Positions 15,294 through 20,927 of a DNA stretch of 20,927 nucleotides are shown in pieces (position 1 is the first letter of the stretch; each line of letters begins with the position of its first letter). A program made the position numbers and the translations under genes. The notes beneath the pieces were generated by a model that made no database searches, had not been told where the DNA came from, and saw only the letters and a list, made by a program, of their open reading frames with translations. Source of the stretch: an uncultured Oscillospiraceae bacterium (GTDB lineage Bacteria > Bacillota > Clostridia > Oscillospirales > Acutalibacteraceae); assembly GCA_900540535.1 (NCBI GenBank), contig UQGM01000044.1, positions 1 to 20,927 on the forward strand, in the 5' to 3' direction.

Positions 15294-15878
15294 ATGTGTG
15301 AAAATGTAGAGAGTACAGCAGTAAGCATAATCGGAAACGAAACCATGGAAAGCATACTTAAAAGGCGCAGTATCAGGCTTTATAAGCCGGAGATGCCCAC
15401 TGATGCAGAAATGGATACAGTCCTGTCGGCAGCTCTTTATGCTCCCAGTGCAAGAAATTTTCAGCCGAACCATGTAAGAGTTGTAAAGGACAAAGCTCTT
15501 TTAGATGAGCTTAATAAGGACTTTAAAGCTTTTGTAGGCGAAAATACACCTGCATATACAGGCTGGCAGGAGCAGCCTTTTTATCATGATGCTCCCGTCT
15601 TTGCCATGATTTTCGGAGACAGGGAAAACCATTACACTCCCGTCGATGCAGGAATTATGGTTGAAAATATGGCTGTTGCCGCACAGAGCGTTGGCCTTGG
15701 ATCGTGCATAATCGGATGTATCGGCACTTTCATGAATTCTCCCGAAGGAGCAAAGTGGAGAGAAAAATTTGATGTTCCTGAAAACTGCGACTTTATGATT
15801 GGTATTACTTTGGGATATGCTGACGAAGCTCCCGAAATGAAGCCGAGATATGAAGACAGAATAGAAGAAGTGCTGTAA
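15294..15878 (+). CDS. Nitroreductase-family FMN flavoprotein
   Basis: A 194-residue protein. The FMN-phosphate motif RRSIR is at 24-28, followed by PSARNFQP (51-58), the family helix DAGIMVENMAVAAQSVGLG (118-136) and a C-terminal MIGITLGYADE (168-178) that closes the flavin site. Such homodimers reduce nitro compounds, quinones or flavins with NAD(P)H; the physiological substrate is unknown. GGGAGG lies 8 nt before the ATG, and the gene is 38 nt behind ridA, so it is the last gene of that operon. The first ~17 residues precede the usual family start, and an internal ATG is possible, but the ribosome site favours the given start. Confidence 0.9.
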   Translation: MCENVESTAVSIIGNETMESILKRRSIRLYKPEMPTDAEMDTVLSAALYAPSARNFQPNHVRVVKDKALLDELNKDFKAFVGENTPAYTGWQEQPFYHDAPVFAMIFGDRENHYTPVDAGIMVENMAVAAQSVGLGSCIIGCIGTFMNSPEGAKWREKFDVPENCDFMIGITLGYADEAPEMKPRYEDRIEEVL

Positions 15879-15888
15879 AATATTATAG

Positions 15889-15949
15889 AATCCTCTTTGT
15901 ATATTTGTATCAATTTTATTTGAGCGGATATATCAAAGAGGATTTTTTG
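15889..15949 (+). terminator. Intrinsic terminator of the ilvA operon
   Basis: An 11-bp perfect stem AATCCTCTTTG / CAAAGAGGATT (15889-15899 with 15934-15944), possibly extended inward by A-T pairs, encloses a long loop, and the 3' arm runs into TTTTTT. It follows the nitroreductase stop by about 10 nt. Confidence 0.8.
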
Positions 15950-15997
15950 ATAGCTGTGCTTTTCATCCTTTAATTTACGTCTTTCACATAGGAAATA

Positions 15998-16026
15998 TTG
16001 ACGATAAGTATATCTTAAGTTATATA
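15998..16026 (+). promoter_or_regulatory. Promoter of the lipoprotein gene
   Basis: TTGACG (15998-16003), a 17-nt spacer and TATATA (16021-16026) lie about 60 nt before the ATG. This promoter would also leave the longer upstream reading frame untranslated. Confidence 0.6.
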
Positions 16027-16084
16027 TATGTGTGTGGTGCAAATAAGATTGTACATCGTAAAAAATAATATGGGGTGGAGTAAA

Positions 16085-17350
16085 ATGAAGAGAATTTTAA
16101 GCGCAGTATTCACATTATTATGTATTGGTTTGTTGTTTGTATCCTGTGGTAAAAATTCGGAATTTAAAAACGCATTAGATAAAAATGATGCAGAAGAAAT
16201 TTATACACAGTACATGACCGCTAAGTATAATGGTGAAGAAATTGATAAATATGATGAGCTTTTAGTAGAGAAAATAAATGAAATAGAGGAAGAGCTGAAC
16301 CAAGCTGAATTTCCTGATAGCGGTGAGCTTAAGGGCTTTGATGCAGTTAAAGCTTTTTTAAATAATTACGGCACTCTCTTTAACGATTCTGATAGTAAGT
16401 TTGAATCTTTGATTCAGGAAACAGGAGTAATGGTTCAGGATGCATATAATCATTTCTTTAAGTTGCGTGATAGTAAAGAAGCGTATCTTGAAGGTTTGTA
16501 TCAAATGAATACACAAAAAAATTATTTGGATGCCTGTGAATCGTTTAAACTGGTAGAAGATTTTGACTCTTTTAATGAATTATCTCAGGAAAAAATGATG
16601 AGTGCAGCCGAACAATATATAGATGAAGTTATAAAGCAGGCTGATGAATATTATAATAATGGTGATGTATCAAGTGCAGTAGAACTGCTTAATGGAGCAA
16701 AAGATGAGTTGAATCTTAATGTTCCGGAAATAGAAACCAAAGTACAAGAATACATAGCGAAGAAAGCACAGGCATATGCCGATAAGGCCGCTCAAGCCTT
16801 TACGAATAAAGATGTAAATGCTGCTATTGGTAATATGGAAGTAGCATGTCAGCTTATGCCAGATAATGCTGAGTATAAGACAAAACTGAACGAGTATAGG
16901 CTTTATGTTCCAATAAATTTGTGTGACGAAGAGAATGTTTTATCTATTGATTCAGGAGACGGAAAGATTAGATTTCATGATATTCAAACTGCAGTAAATG
17001 GAAAAGAATATGAAGAGTGTCTTGAATTTAGTTTTGGAGGACCCGACGGTCAAAAAACAGTAAGCTATCTTTTGGAGGGAAAATATGACAAGATCAGTGG
17101 TGTATACTTTGCCAATAAAAGAAGTGCTACAGATAATTCTCCTGGTAGAATAACTTTTGAAATTTATGGAGACGGAAAATTACTGTATTCTTCAGCAACT
17201 ATCACAGCGGAGACTATTCCTAGTGATTTTCATGTCAATGTAAACGGTATACAAAAATTAGAAATCAGATTTAAAGGTATAGGCGAATCTTATTATTATG
17301 GTAATTGGGTGGATATATCTGGGCTTAAAGCATATAAAGAAATTAAATAA
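16085..17350 (+). CDS. Lipoprotein with helical repeat region and NPCBM-like C-terminal domain
   Basis: A 421-residue exported lipoprotein. The signal peptide ends in the lipobox FVSC, with lipidated Cys21. Residues 25-270 are acidic, helical and TPR-like, with repeats such as YYNNGDVSSAVELLNGAKDE and TNKDVNAAIGNMEVACQLMP. Residues 275-421 look like an NPCBM domain: SYLLEGKYDKISGV, RITFEIYGDGKLLYSS and NWVDISGLKAY follow that family's strand pattern. No catalytic residues are seen. A wall- or glycan-binding surface role is inferred. The start is ATG 16085 with GGTGGAG upstream, because it puts the signal peptide at the N-terminus. Base use is more AT-rich than in the flanking operons, hinting at separate acquisition. 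Confidence 0.8.
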   Translation: MKRILSAVFTLLCIGLLFVSCGKNSEFKNALDKNDAEEIYTQYMTAKYNGEEIDKYDELLVEKINEIEEELNQAEFPDSGELKGFDAVKAFLNNYGTLFNDSDSKFESLIQETGVMVQDAYNHFFKLRDSKEAYLEGLYQMNTQKNYLDACESFKLVEDFDSFNELSQEKMMSAAEQYIDEVIKQADEYYNNGDVSSAVELLNGAKDELNLNVPEIETKVQEYIAKKAQAYADKAAQAFTNKDVNAAIGNMEVACQLMPDNAEYKTKLNEYRLYVPINLCDEENVLSIDSGDGKIRFHDIQTAVNGKEYEECLEFSFGGPDGQKTVSYLLEGKYDKISGVYFANKRSATDNSPGRITFEIYGDGKLLYSSATITAETIPSDFHVNVNGIQKLEIRFKGIGESYYYGNWVDISGLKAYKEIK

Positions 17351-17376
17351 TAAAAGTATAAGTTAATTGATAGTTT

Positions 17377-17426
17377 AAAACAGCACATTTTTTGTTTTGT
17401 ATATGAGCAAAAAATGTGCTGTTTTT
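17377..17426 (+). terminator. Intrinsic terminator of the lipoprotein gene
   Basis: An 18-bp perfect stem (17377-17394 with 17408-17425), core ACAGCACATTTTTTG / CAAAAAATGTGCTGT, with a 13-nt loop and a T-rich 3' arm. It is the longest hairpin in the window. Confidence 0.93.
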
Positions 17427-17439
17427 GGTATCAGTCAAT

Positions 17440-17501
17440 CGAACAAATATGCGAAAACATCCAAACAAATGTTTGCTTTTGCTTATGTTATATGATATAA
17501 T
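17440..17501 (+). promoter_or_regulatory. lexA promoter with candidate SOS (LexA) boxes
   Basis: TTGCTT (17473-17478), a 17-nt spacer and the extended -10 TGATATAAT (hexamer 17496-17501) form the promoter. CAAACAAATGTTTG (17462-17475) is a near-palindrome close to the Firmicute SOS box CGAAC-N4-GTTCG, and it overlaps the -35. A second, half-conserved copy CGAACAAATATGCG lies at 17440-17453. Together they fit LexA autorepression. Confidence 0.65.
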
Positions 17502-17548
17502 ACTACCGAGGAAGCTTTAGCTTTTGTATTTTACTGGGAGGTTTTCAT

Positions 17549-18139
17549 ATGGGACCTATTACCGATATACAGAGAAAAATATATGAATATTTGTGTGAGC
17601 GTGCACAGGACGGTGTTCCGCCTTCAGTCCGTGAAATAGGTGCTGCTGTGGGACTGAGTTCAACTTCGTCCGTTCAAGGCAACTTAAACGCTCTCGAAAA
17701 GGCGGGATATATAAGCCGTGACCCTCTGCTTAAACGTTCAATCAGAGTAATGGGTCAGGCGGAGAACATAACCCATGTTCCCCTTTTGGGAACTGTTACG
17801 GCAGGTGCTCCGATCCTTGCCGTTGAGCAGATAGAAGGATATATACCCTATACCGGCTCAGTTTCCCGTGACAAGCCTCTCTTTGCCCTCAGGGTAAGGG
17901 GAGAGAGTATGCTCTGGGCAGGTATTCTTGACGGAGATATTGTAATTGCCGAAAAAACTCCCGTTGCTTCAAACGGTGAAATTGTTGTAGCAATGATAGA
18001 TGATGAAGCGACAGTAAAGCGTTTCTTTAAGGAGAAAGGACATTTCCGTCTTCAGCCGGAAAACGATGAGTACGAGCCCATAATTGTAGATGAAGTAACA
18101 ATTTTGGGCAGAGTAAAAGCTATAATAAGATATTACTGA
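17549..18139 (+). CDS. lexA: SOS-response repressor LexA
   Basis: A 196-residue repressor-protease. The N-terminal winged HTH (about 4-66) includes PPSVREIGAAVGLSSTSSVQ (24-43). The self-cleavage bond is A85-G86 in VTAGAP, the nucleophile is S120 in RVRGESM, and the general base is K157 in DEATVKRFF, so autocleavage triggered by RecA filaments should work. It represses DNA-damage genes and, through the boxes upstream, itself. GGGAGG precedes the ATG. The stop is four bases before the next gene, so lexA and ylmH are probably cotranscribed. Confidence 0.97.
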   Translation: MGPITDIQRKIYEYLCERAQDGVPPSVREIGAAVGLSSTSSVQGNLNALEKAGYISRDPLLKRSIRVMGQAENITHVPLLGTVTAGAPILAVEQIEGYIPYTGSVSRDKPLFALRVRGESMLWAGILDGDIVIAEKTPVASNGEIVVAMIDDEATVKRFFKEKGHFRLQPENDEYEPIIVDEVTILGRVKAIIRYY

Positions 18140-18143
18140 TAAT

Positions 18144-18926
18144 ATGGAAAAGGAAGATTTACTGCTTATTTCCGCTGCGGAAGATAAAATGCGTCAAAGT
18201 CAGGAGCAGTATGTCATAACCTCCACAAATTTTCTTGATGAGAGGGAACAGGGTATTTTACTTGACCGTTTCAGAAAAGAGGATTGTCTCTATGTTCTTT
18301 TCGGAGGATATGATGAAGCTGTGAGAAGAGCCATGTTTTTCTTTCCCCCATATTCAGGAGCCGAAACTCCGGGCGAAGCCGCTGAAATTCTCAAAAGCGG
18401 TGAGGACTGCACCTTTGTGCGTCTGCGATTTGTAAAGGATAAATTCAGCACAGCCGGTCACCGTGACTATTTAGGGGCTTTAATGGGTCTTGGGCTTAGG
18501 CGTGAAATGATCGGCGATATAATTGTCACCGCTGACGGATGCGATGTTTTGGCAATGAAAAGCGTCAAGAGGTTTATTCTTGAGAACTTTACAAAAGCCG
18601 GCAGAGCAACTCTAAAAGGTGAAGAAGTTCCTGTTTCTCAGCTGACAAACGAGCAGCAGAAAATAGTAACAGAAAGAATAACTGCCGCTTCAATGCGCCT
18701 TGATGTAATTGTGGCTCAGGTTTACCGACTTTCAAGAACATTGGCTTCTGAAAGTATAGAAAAAGGTCTGGTTTTTGTAAATGATTCCCAGGCTCTTAAA
18801 TGTGATATGCGTATTTCTCAGGGCGATAAAATTGTTTTGAGAGGCAAGGGCAAAGCGGTTGTGGAAGAAGTAAACGGCACAACTAAAAAGGGACGCATAG
18901 CTTTGAATATTAAAAAATTTGTTTGA
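18144..18926 (+). CDS. ylmH: YlmH-like S4-domain RNA-binding protein
   Basis: A 260-residue protein with the YlmH layout. A helical N-terminal region leads to the segment HRDYLGALMGLGLRRE (106-121) and IGDIIV (123-128), and a C-terminal S4 RNA-binding domain lies at about 185-233 (MRLDVIVAQVYRLSR; FVNDSQALKCDMRISQGDKI). YlmH proteins bind the large ribosomal subunit and have been linked to rescue of stalled nascent chains in Bacillus. The ATG at 18144 has no recognisable ribosome site and lies just after the lexA stop, so translation probably depends on reinitiation. In many Firmicutes this gene sits in the ylm-divIVA cluster; here it follows lexA. Confidence 0.88.
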   Translation: MEKEDLLLISAAEDKMRQSQEQYVITSTNFLDEREQGILLDRFRKEDCLYVLFGGYDEAVRRAMFFFPPYSGAETPGEAAEILKSGEDCTFVRLRFVKDKFSTAGHRDYLGALMGLGLRREMIGDIIVTADGCDVLAMKSVKRFILENFTKAGRATLKGEEVPVSQLTNEQQKIVTERITAASMRLDVIVAQVYRLSRTLASESIEKGLVFVNDSQALKCDMRISQGDKIVLRGKGKAVVEEVNGTTKKGRIALNIKKFV

Positions 18927-18949
18927 TTAATTCAGCGTGTACAAAAACT

Positions 18950-18990
18950 AAAACCACTCGGGGAAATGTCCTCGAGTGGTTTTGTATTTT
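18950..18990 (+). terminator. Intrinsic terminator of lexA-ylmH
   Basis: A 14-bp stem (18950-18963 with 18970-18983; outer 11 pairs perfect, then G-U and two G-C pairs) with a 6-nt loop, followed by GTATTTT; the 3' arm ends in TTTT. Confidence 0.88.
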
Positions 18991-18999
18991 AATACAATA

Positions 19000-19031
19000 T
19001 AAAGCAAAAAGCACCGCTCACACGGTGCTTT
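19000..19031 (-). terminator. Intrinsic terminator of the YhhN-UPF0178-peptide operon
   Basis: A 9-bp perfect stem AAAGCACCG / CGGTGCTTT (19008-19016 with 19023-19031) with a 6-nt loop; on the minus strand it runs into TTTTTGCTTT. It lies three bases after the micropeptide stop. Confidence 0.88.
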
Positions 19032-19034
19032 ATT

Positions 19035-19181
19035 TTATGCCATATAGGATTGCGGCGGATTGCTGAGATCTTCTGTGGAAAGAATACCGCCCTGAGTTGA
19101 TGCTGCGGCAGAAAAAAGTATACATGCTGCCAAAACAGCAGTTGCCACTGAAATGACAATGCCCTTAGTGATTTTTTTCAT
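19035..19181 (-). CDS. Small secreted peptide (48 aa), hypothetical
   Basis: A 48-codon gene with clear signals. GGAGG (19193-19197) lies 11 nt before ATG 19181, the frame ends in TAA, and an intrinsic terminator follows. The protein starts MKKITKGIVISVATAVLAAC, a classic basic-plus-hydrophobic signal peptide, and reads through ILFSAAAS, where signal peptidase could cut after SAA or AAA. That would release about 21 residues: TQGGILSTEDLSNPPQSYMA preceded by Ser or Ala. Cys20 sits inside the hydrophobic core with no proper lipobox. It lies 20 nt behind the UPF0178 gene and ends the operon. I recognise no family; a pheromone-like, toxin-like or wall-associated role is only conjecture. Confidence 0.7.
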   Translation of the reverse strand: MKKITKGIVISVATAVLAACILFSAAASTQGGILSTEDLSNPPQSYMA

Positions 19182-19201
19182 TAAGAAAATAACCTCCGTT
19201 T

Positions 19202-19639
19202 TTACATGCACTTTAGAATCAGCGCTCTGAAATTTTTTTCAAAATCATCATTCTGTTTTTCTGTACGCTTTTTAGGTCCTTTAATTCTCTGACCCGCCAT
19301 GCGGGCTCTTTTTGCAGTATACCTCGAAAAGAGCAAAGAGTCAATATTATTTTCATTATAAATCATACCGTTTTGATTTATAACCTTTGCTTTTTTGGAA
19401 AGACACATTGCAGCAAGACCGTAGTCCTGAGTGATGACAATATCTCCGGCACGGCAAGCGGCTACAATTGCAAAATCTGCACTGTCGCTTCCTTTAGAAA
19501 CTATAACTGTCTCAGCGCCGTCGATGTCTATTATATGAGATGTATCGCAAAAAAGAAAGACCTTTATGTCGTATTCTTTGCACAAATTTACGGCAATATT
19601 CACAACCGGACAAGCATCCGCATCAATAATCACATTCAT
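19202..19639 (-). CDS. UPF0178 (YaiI/YqxD, DUF188) family protein
   Basis: A 145-residue protein with the PIN-like N-terminus of the family: MNVIIDADACPVV with D6 and D8, then SDSADFAIVAACRAGDIVIT and the QDYGLAAMCLSKKA segment. The basic C-terminus (GPKKRTEK) is also typical. The acidic residues suggest metal binding, and nuclease activity is suspected for the fold, but the cellular role is not established. Its start is 4 nt after the YhhN stop with only a weak ribosome site, so translation is probably coupled. Confidence 0.92.
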   Translation of the reverse strand: MNVIIDADACPVVNIAVNLCKEYDIKVFLFCDTSHIIDIDGAETVIVSKGSDSADFAIVAACRAGDIVITQDYGLAAMCLSKKAKVINQNGMIYNENNIDSLLFSRYTAKRARMAGQRIKGPKKRTEKQNDDFEKNFRALILKCM

Positions 19640-19643
19640 ATCT

Positions 19644-20363
19644 TTATTTTATAAACAAAATTGTGTAGGCAAGGCACATCTGAGCGGCAAAATAGGTGAT
19701 GATATTAAAAATCTTAACGCCGTATATTTTTTTGTCTCCGAAATTAATAAGAGCCAAAGTGCTGTCTGACATACAGAACATTACACTTCCTGAAATAAGC
19801 AAAATTGCCGGAACTGTCCAGACAGCAGCGTCGGAAACCAAACTTGCAACGGCTAAGTGGCAGGCTTTAACCATCATTGAGGTAAGAGCTATTGTATAAA
19901 TAAGCGCAGGCACAGCAGCTCTTCCGAAATGTATTTTGGTTTTTACGGCATAAATTACGGCAATGGCTGTAAGAATTGCTACAATAATTATGTCAATGGG
20001 GGAGAAAACGGGGATTCCGAAGAGCTTTTTAGCCGCAACTGAGTAAGCCGAAACATAAAATATATGTCCTATAAGGAAGAAAAACAGTCCCGTTATAAAA
20101 AGCGACAGTTTTTCGTTAATGTGGAGAAACAAATCGCCGAACCATGAAAAGCATAATCCGCAGAGCATGAGAATGGCGTAAACGGATTTGTTTCCGCTGT
20201 ATATTATGCACATTACGCCCGTAAGGACGAAAAGCGTGGCACATATCATTTTGTAGCAAAGTGAAATTCTGTTCTTTTTAGGCCAGCATTTTTTTAAATA
20301 AGCCGGTACAAATACGAACTGGAGCAGAACAGCAAGAGCCATTATGTAAGGCAAAAATTTCAT
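19644..20363 (-). CDS. YhhN-family membrane protein (lysoplasmalogenase-like)
   Basis: A 239-residue protein with about eight membrane spans. The YhhN/TMEM86 hallmarks are present: WFGDLFL with D77, LIGHIFYVSAY with H100, and a late MSDSTLALINF with D200. Vertebrate TMEM86B and some bacterial homologues hydrolyse the vinyl-ether bond of lysoplasmalogens; anaerobic Clostridia make plasmalogens, so this activity is plausible but untested. I start at ATG 20363 because AGGAGG lies 5-6 nt upstream on the minus strand; the longer frame to 20432 would read into the foreign DNA. It leads an operon with UPF0178 and the micropeptide. Its promoter is missing, lost at the junction about 35 nt upstream. 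Confidence 0.88.
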   Translation of the reverse strand: MKFLPYIMALAVLLQFVFVPAYLKKCWPKKNRISLCYKMICATLFVLTGVMCIIYSGNKSVYAILMLCGLCFSWFGDLFLHINEKLSLFITGLFFFLIGHIFYVSAYSVAAKKLFGIPVFSPIDIIIVAILTAIAVIYAVKTKIHFGRAAVPALIYTIALTSMMVKACHLAVASLVSDAAVWTVPAILLISGSVMFCMSDSTLALINFGDKKIYGVKIFNIITYFAAQMCLAYTILFIK

Positions 20364-20389
20364 AAAAACCTCCTCACAGCGTCGAAGAA

Positions 20390-20430
20390 ACGCTAATTCA
20401 AGCAAAAATAAAAAGAAAAGCAAGCCGACC
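20390..20430. other. Probable chimeric junction between two genomes
   Basis: Left of about 20400 the sequence is the 5' leader of the clostridial YhhN gene. Right of it the plus strand reads SKNKKKSKPTM and on into a Bacteroidales-like RNase R without a break. The frame is open leftward to 20350, through the leader and start of the YhhN gene. The residues SKNKKKSKPT look native to RNase R, and the expected ATG before them is replaced by TCA at 20398-20400. This puts the junction at or near 20400. Base composition and codon use change at the same place. Confidence 0.75.
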
Positions 20431-20927
20431 ATGAGTAAGCCGGAGTTGAGTAAACGCCTTTTGGCACTGATGAGTAATCACCCGGGTGAGAGTTATAATT
20501 ATAAGCAGTTGGCGATGCGATTGCAGGTGAAGAGTATGGATATGAAACGCCAGATCTCGGAAGTGTTGCGGGAATTAGGAGAAAAAGGAGAGTTGGAAGA
20601 GATTTCGACAGGAAGATATAAAATGCGGCAGAGAGGGGCTTATATTACCGGTGAAGTCGAGTTGACAGCCAAAGGTTCGGCCTATATCATTTCAAACGAG
20701 AGTAAAGAGGATGTGTTTGTTGCTTTTCCTAACCTCAAACACGCCCTGAACGGAGATAAAGTGAAGGTATTGGTATATGCCCGGAGTCGTGACCGCCGCC
20801 CCGAAGGAGAGGTGGTCGAGATCCTGGAACGGAAGAAAGGTACTTTTGTCGGCGTAGTACAACGGTCGGCGAATTACGCTTTCCTGATACCGACCGGTAA
20901 GCAGTTGCCCTATGATGTGTTCATCCC
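20431..20927 (+). CDS. rnr: Ribonuclease R, N-terminal part (partial, Bacteroidales-like)
   Basis: The window ends inside this gene; about 165 residues from the first ATG are visible, and the frame also includes the ten lysine-rich codons before it (from 20401). An N-terminal helix-turn-helix region (LSKRLLALMSNHPGESYNYK; EVLRELGEKGELEEISTGRY) leads to the first cold-shock domain (GAYITGEVELTAKGSAYIIS; EDVFVAFPNLKHALNGDKVK) and the start of the second (TFVGVVQRSANYAFLIP). RNase R degrades structured RNA 3'-5'; its catalytic RNB domain lies outside the window. GC is about half, with CGG, CCG and TTG codons rare elsewhere in the window, and no Shine-Dalgarno precedes the ATG. The true start is uncertain because of the junction. 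Confidence 0.85.
   Translation, partial: MSKPELSKRLLALMSNHPGESYNYKQLAMRLQVKSMDMKRQISEVLRELGEKGELEEISTGRYKMRQRGAYITGEVELTAKGSAYIISNESKEDVFVAFPNLKHALNGDKVKVLVYARSRDRRPEGEVVEILERKKGTFVGVVQRSANYAFLIPTGKQLPYDVFI

Noticed and set aside
16028..16084. Longer N-terminus for the lipoprotein from ATG 16028
   Set aside because: It would bury the signal peptide and lipobox behind 19 extra residues, begins at or before the predicted transcript start, and lacks a ribosome site.
20364..20432. Longer N-terminus for the YhhN protein from 20432
   Set aside because: The extra 23 residues are read from the AGGAGG leader and the foreign RNase R DNA; the internal ATG at 20363 has the ribosome site.

Overview
The window looks like about 20.4 kb of an AT-rich Clostridia chromosome, most likely a gut Ruminococcaceae/Oscillospiraceae-type Firmicute. 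About 0.5 kb of what appears to be Bacteroidales DNA follows at the right end. The Firmicute assignment rests on strong AGGAGG ribosome binding sites, several TTG starts, consensus TTGACA/TATAAT promoters, YabE-like G5/3D and LytR-CpsA-Psr wall proteins, a Firmicute-type LexA with an SOS-like box, YlmH, an XRE-AbrB regulator and a yybP-ykoY riboswitch. The last ~500 bases encode the start of an RNase R with different base and codon use and no Shine-Dalgarno. This is best explained by a chimeric assembly or clone junction near 20400.

Layout. 1-73: 3' end of a tRNA (probably tRNA-Asn) and its terminator. 251-2201 (minus): regulator-ATPase-permease operon with overlapping genes and an inverted repeat over its promoter. 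2478-5759 (plus): two cell-wall genes, a secreted DUF348/G5/3D protein preceded by WalR-like boxes and a LytR-CpsA-Psr ligase, each with its own promoter and terminator. 5762-7252 (minus): a GPH-type sugar symporter. 7253-7760: a gene-poor stretch with a puzzling, possibly decayed reading frame. 7761-9937 (plus): UDP-galactopyranose mutase and a family 2 glycosyltransferase, a pair for building a galactofuranose-containing surface glycan. 10140-13495 (minus): guaB, an OGG1-like DNA glycosylase, and mntP under a manganese riboswitch. 13574-15949 (plus): threonine ammonia-lyase, RidA and a nitroreductase in one operon. 16085-17350 (plus): a lipoprotein with a helical repeat region and an NPCBM-like C-terminus. 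17440-18926 (plus): lexA with its SOS-like control region, then ylmH. 19035-20363 (minus): YhhN-family membrane protein, UPF0178 protein and a 48-residue secreted peptide. 20401-20927 (plus): foreign RNase R fragment.

How the genes fit together. Most are housekeeping or envelope functions in short, well-delimited transcription units, nearly all bounded by clear intrinsic terminators. RidA next to threonine ammonia-lyase is a functional pairing, since RidA hydrolyses the reactive enamine/imine the lyase releases. The mntP riboswitch, the lexA box and the XRE-AbrB operon are three visible self-contained control circuits. I see no CRISPR array, complete insertion sequence, phage module or defence island. 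The least explained items are the secreted micropeptide, the 7365-7704 region and the right-hand junction.
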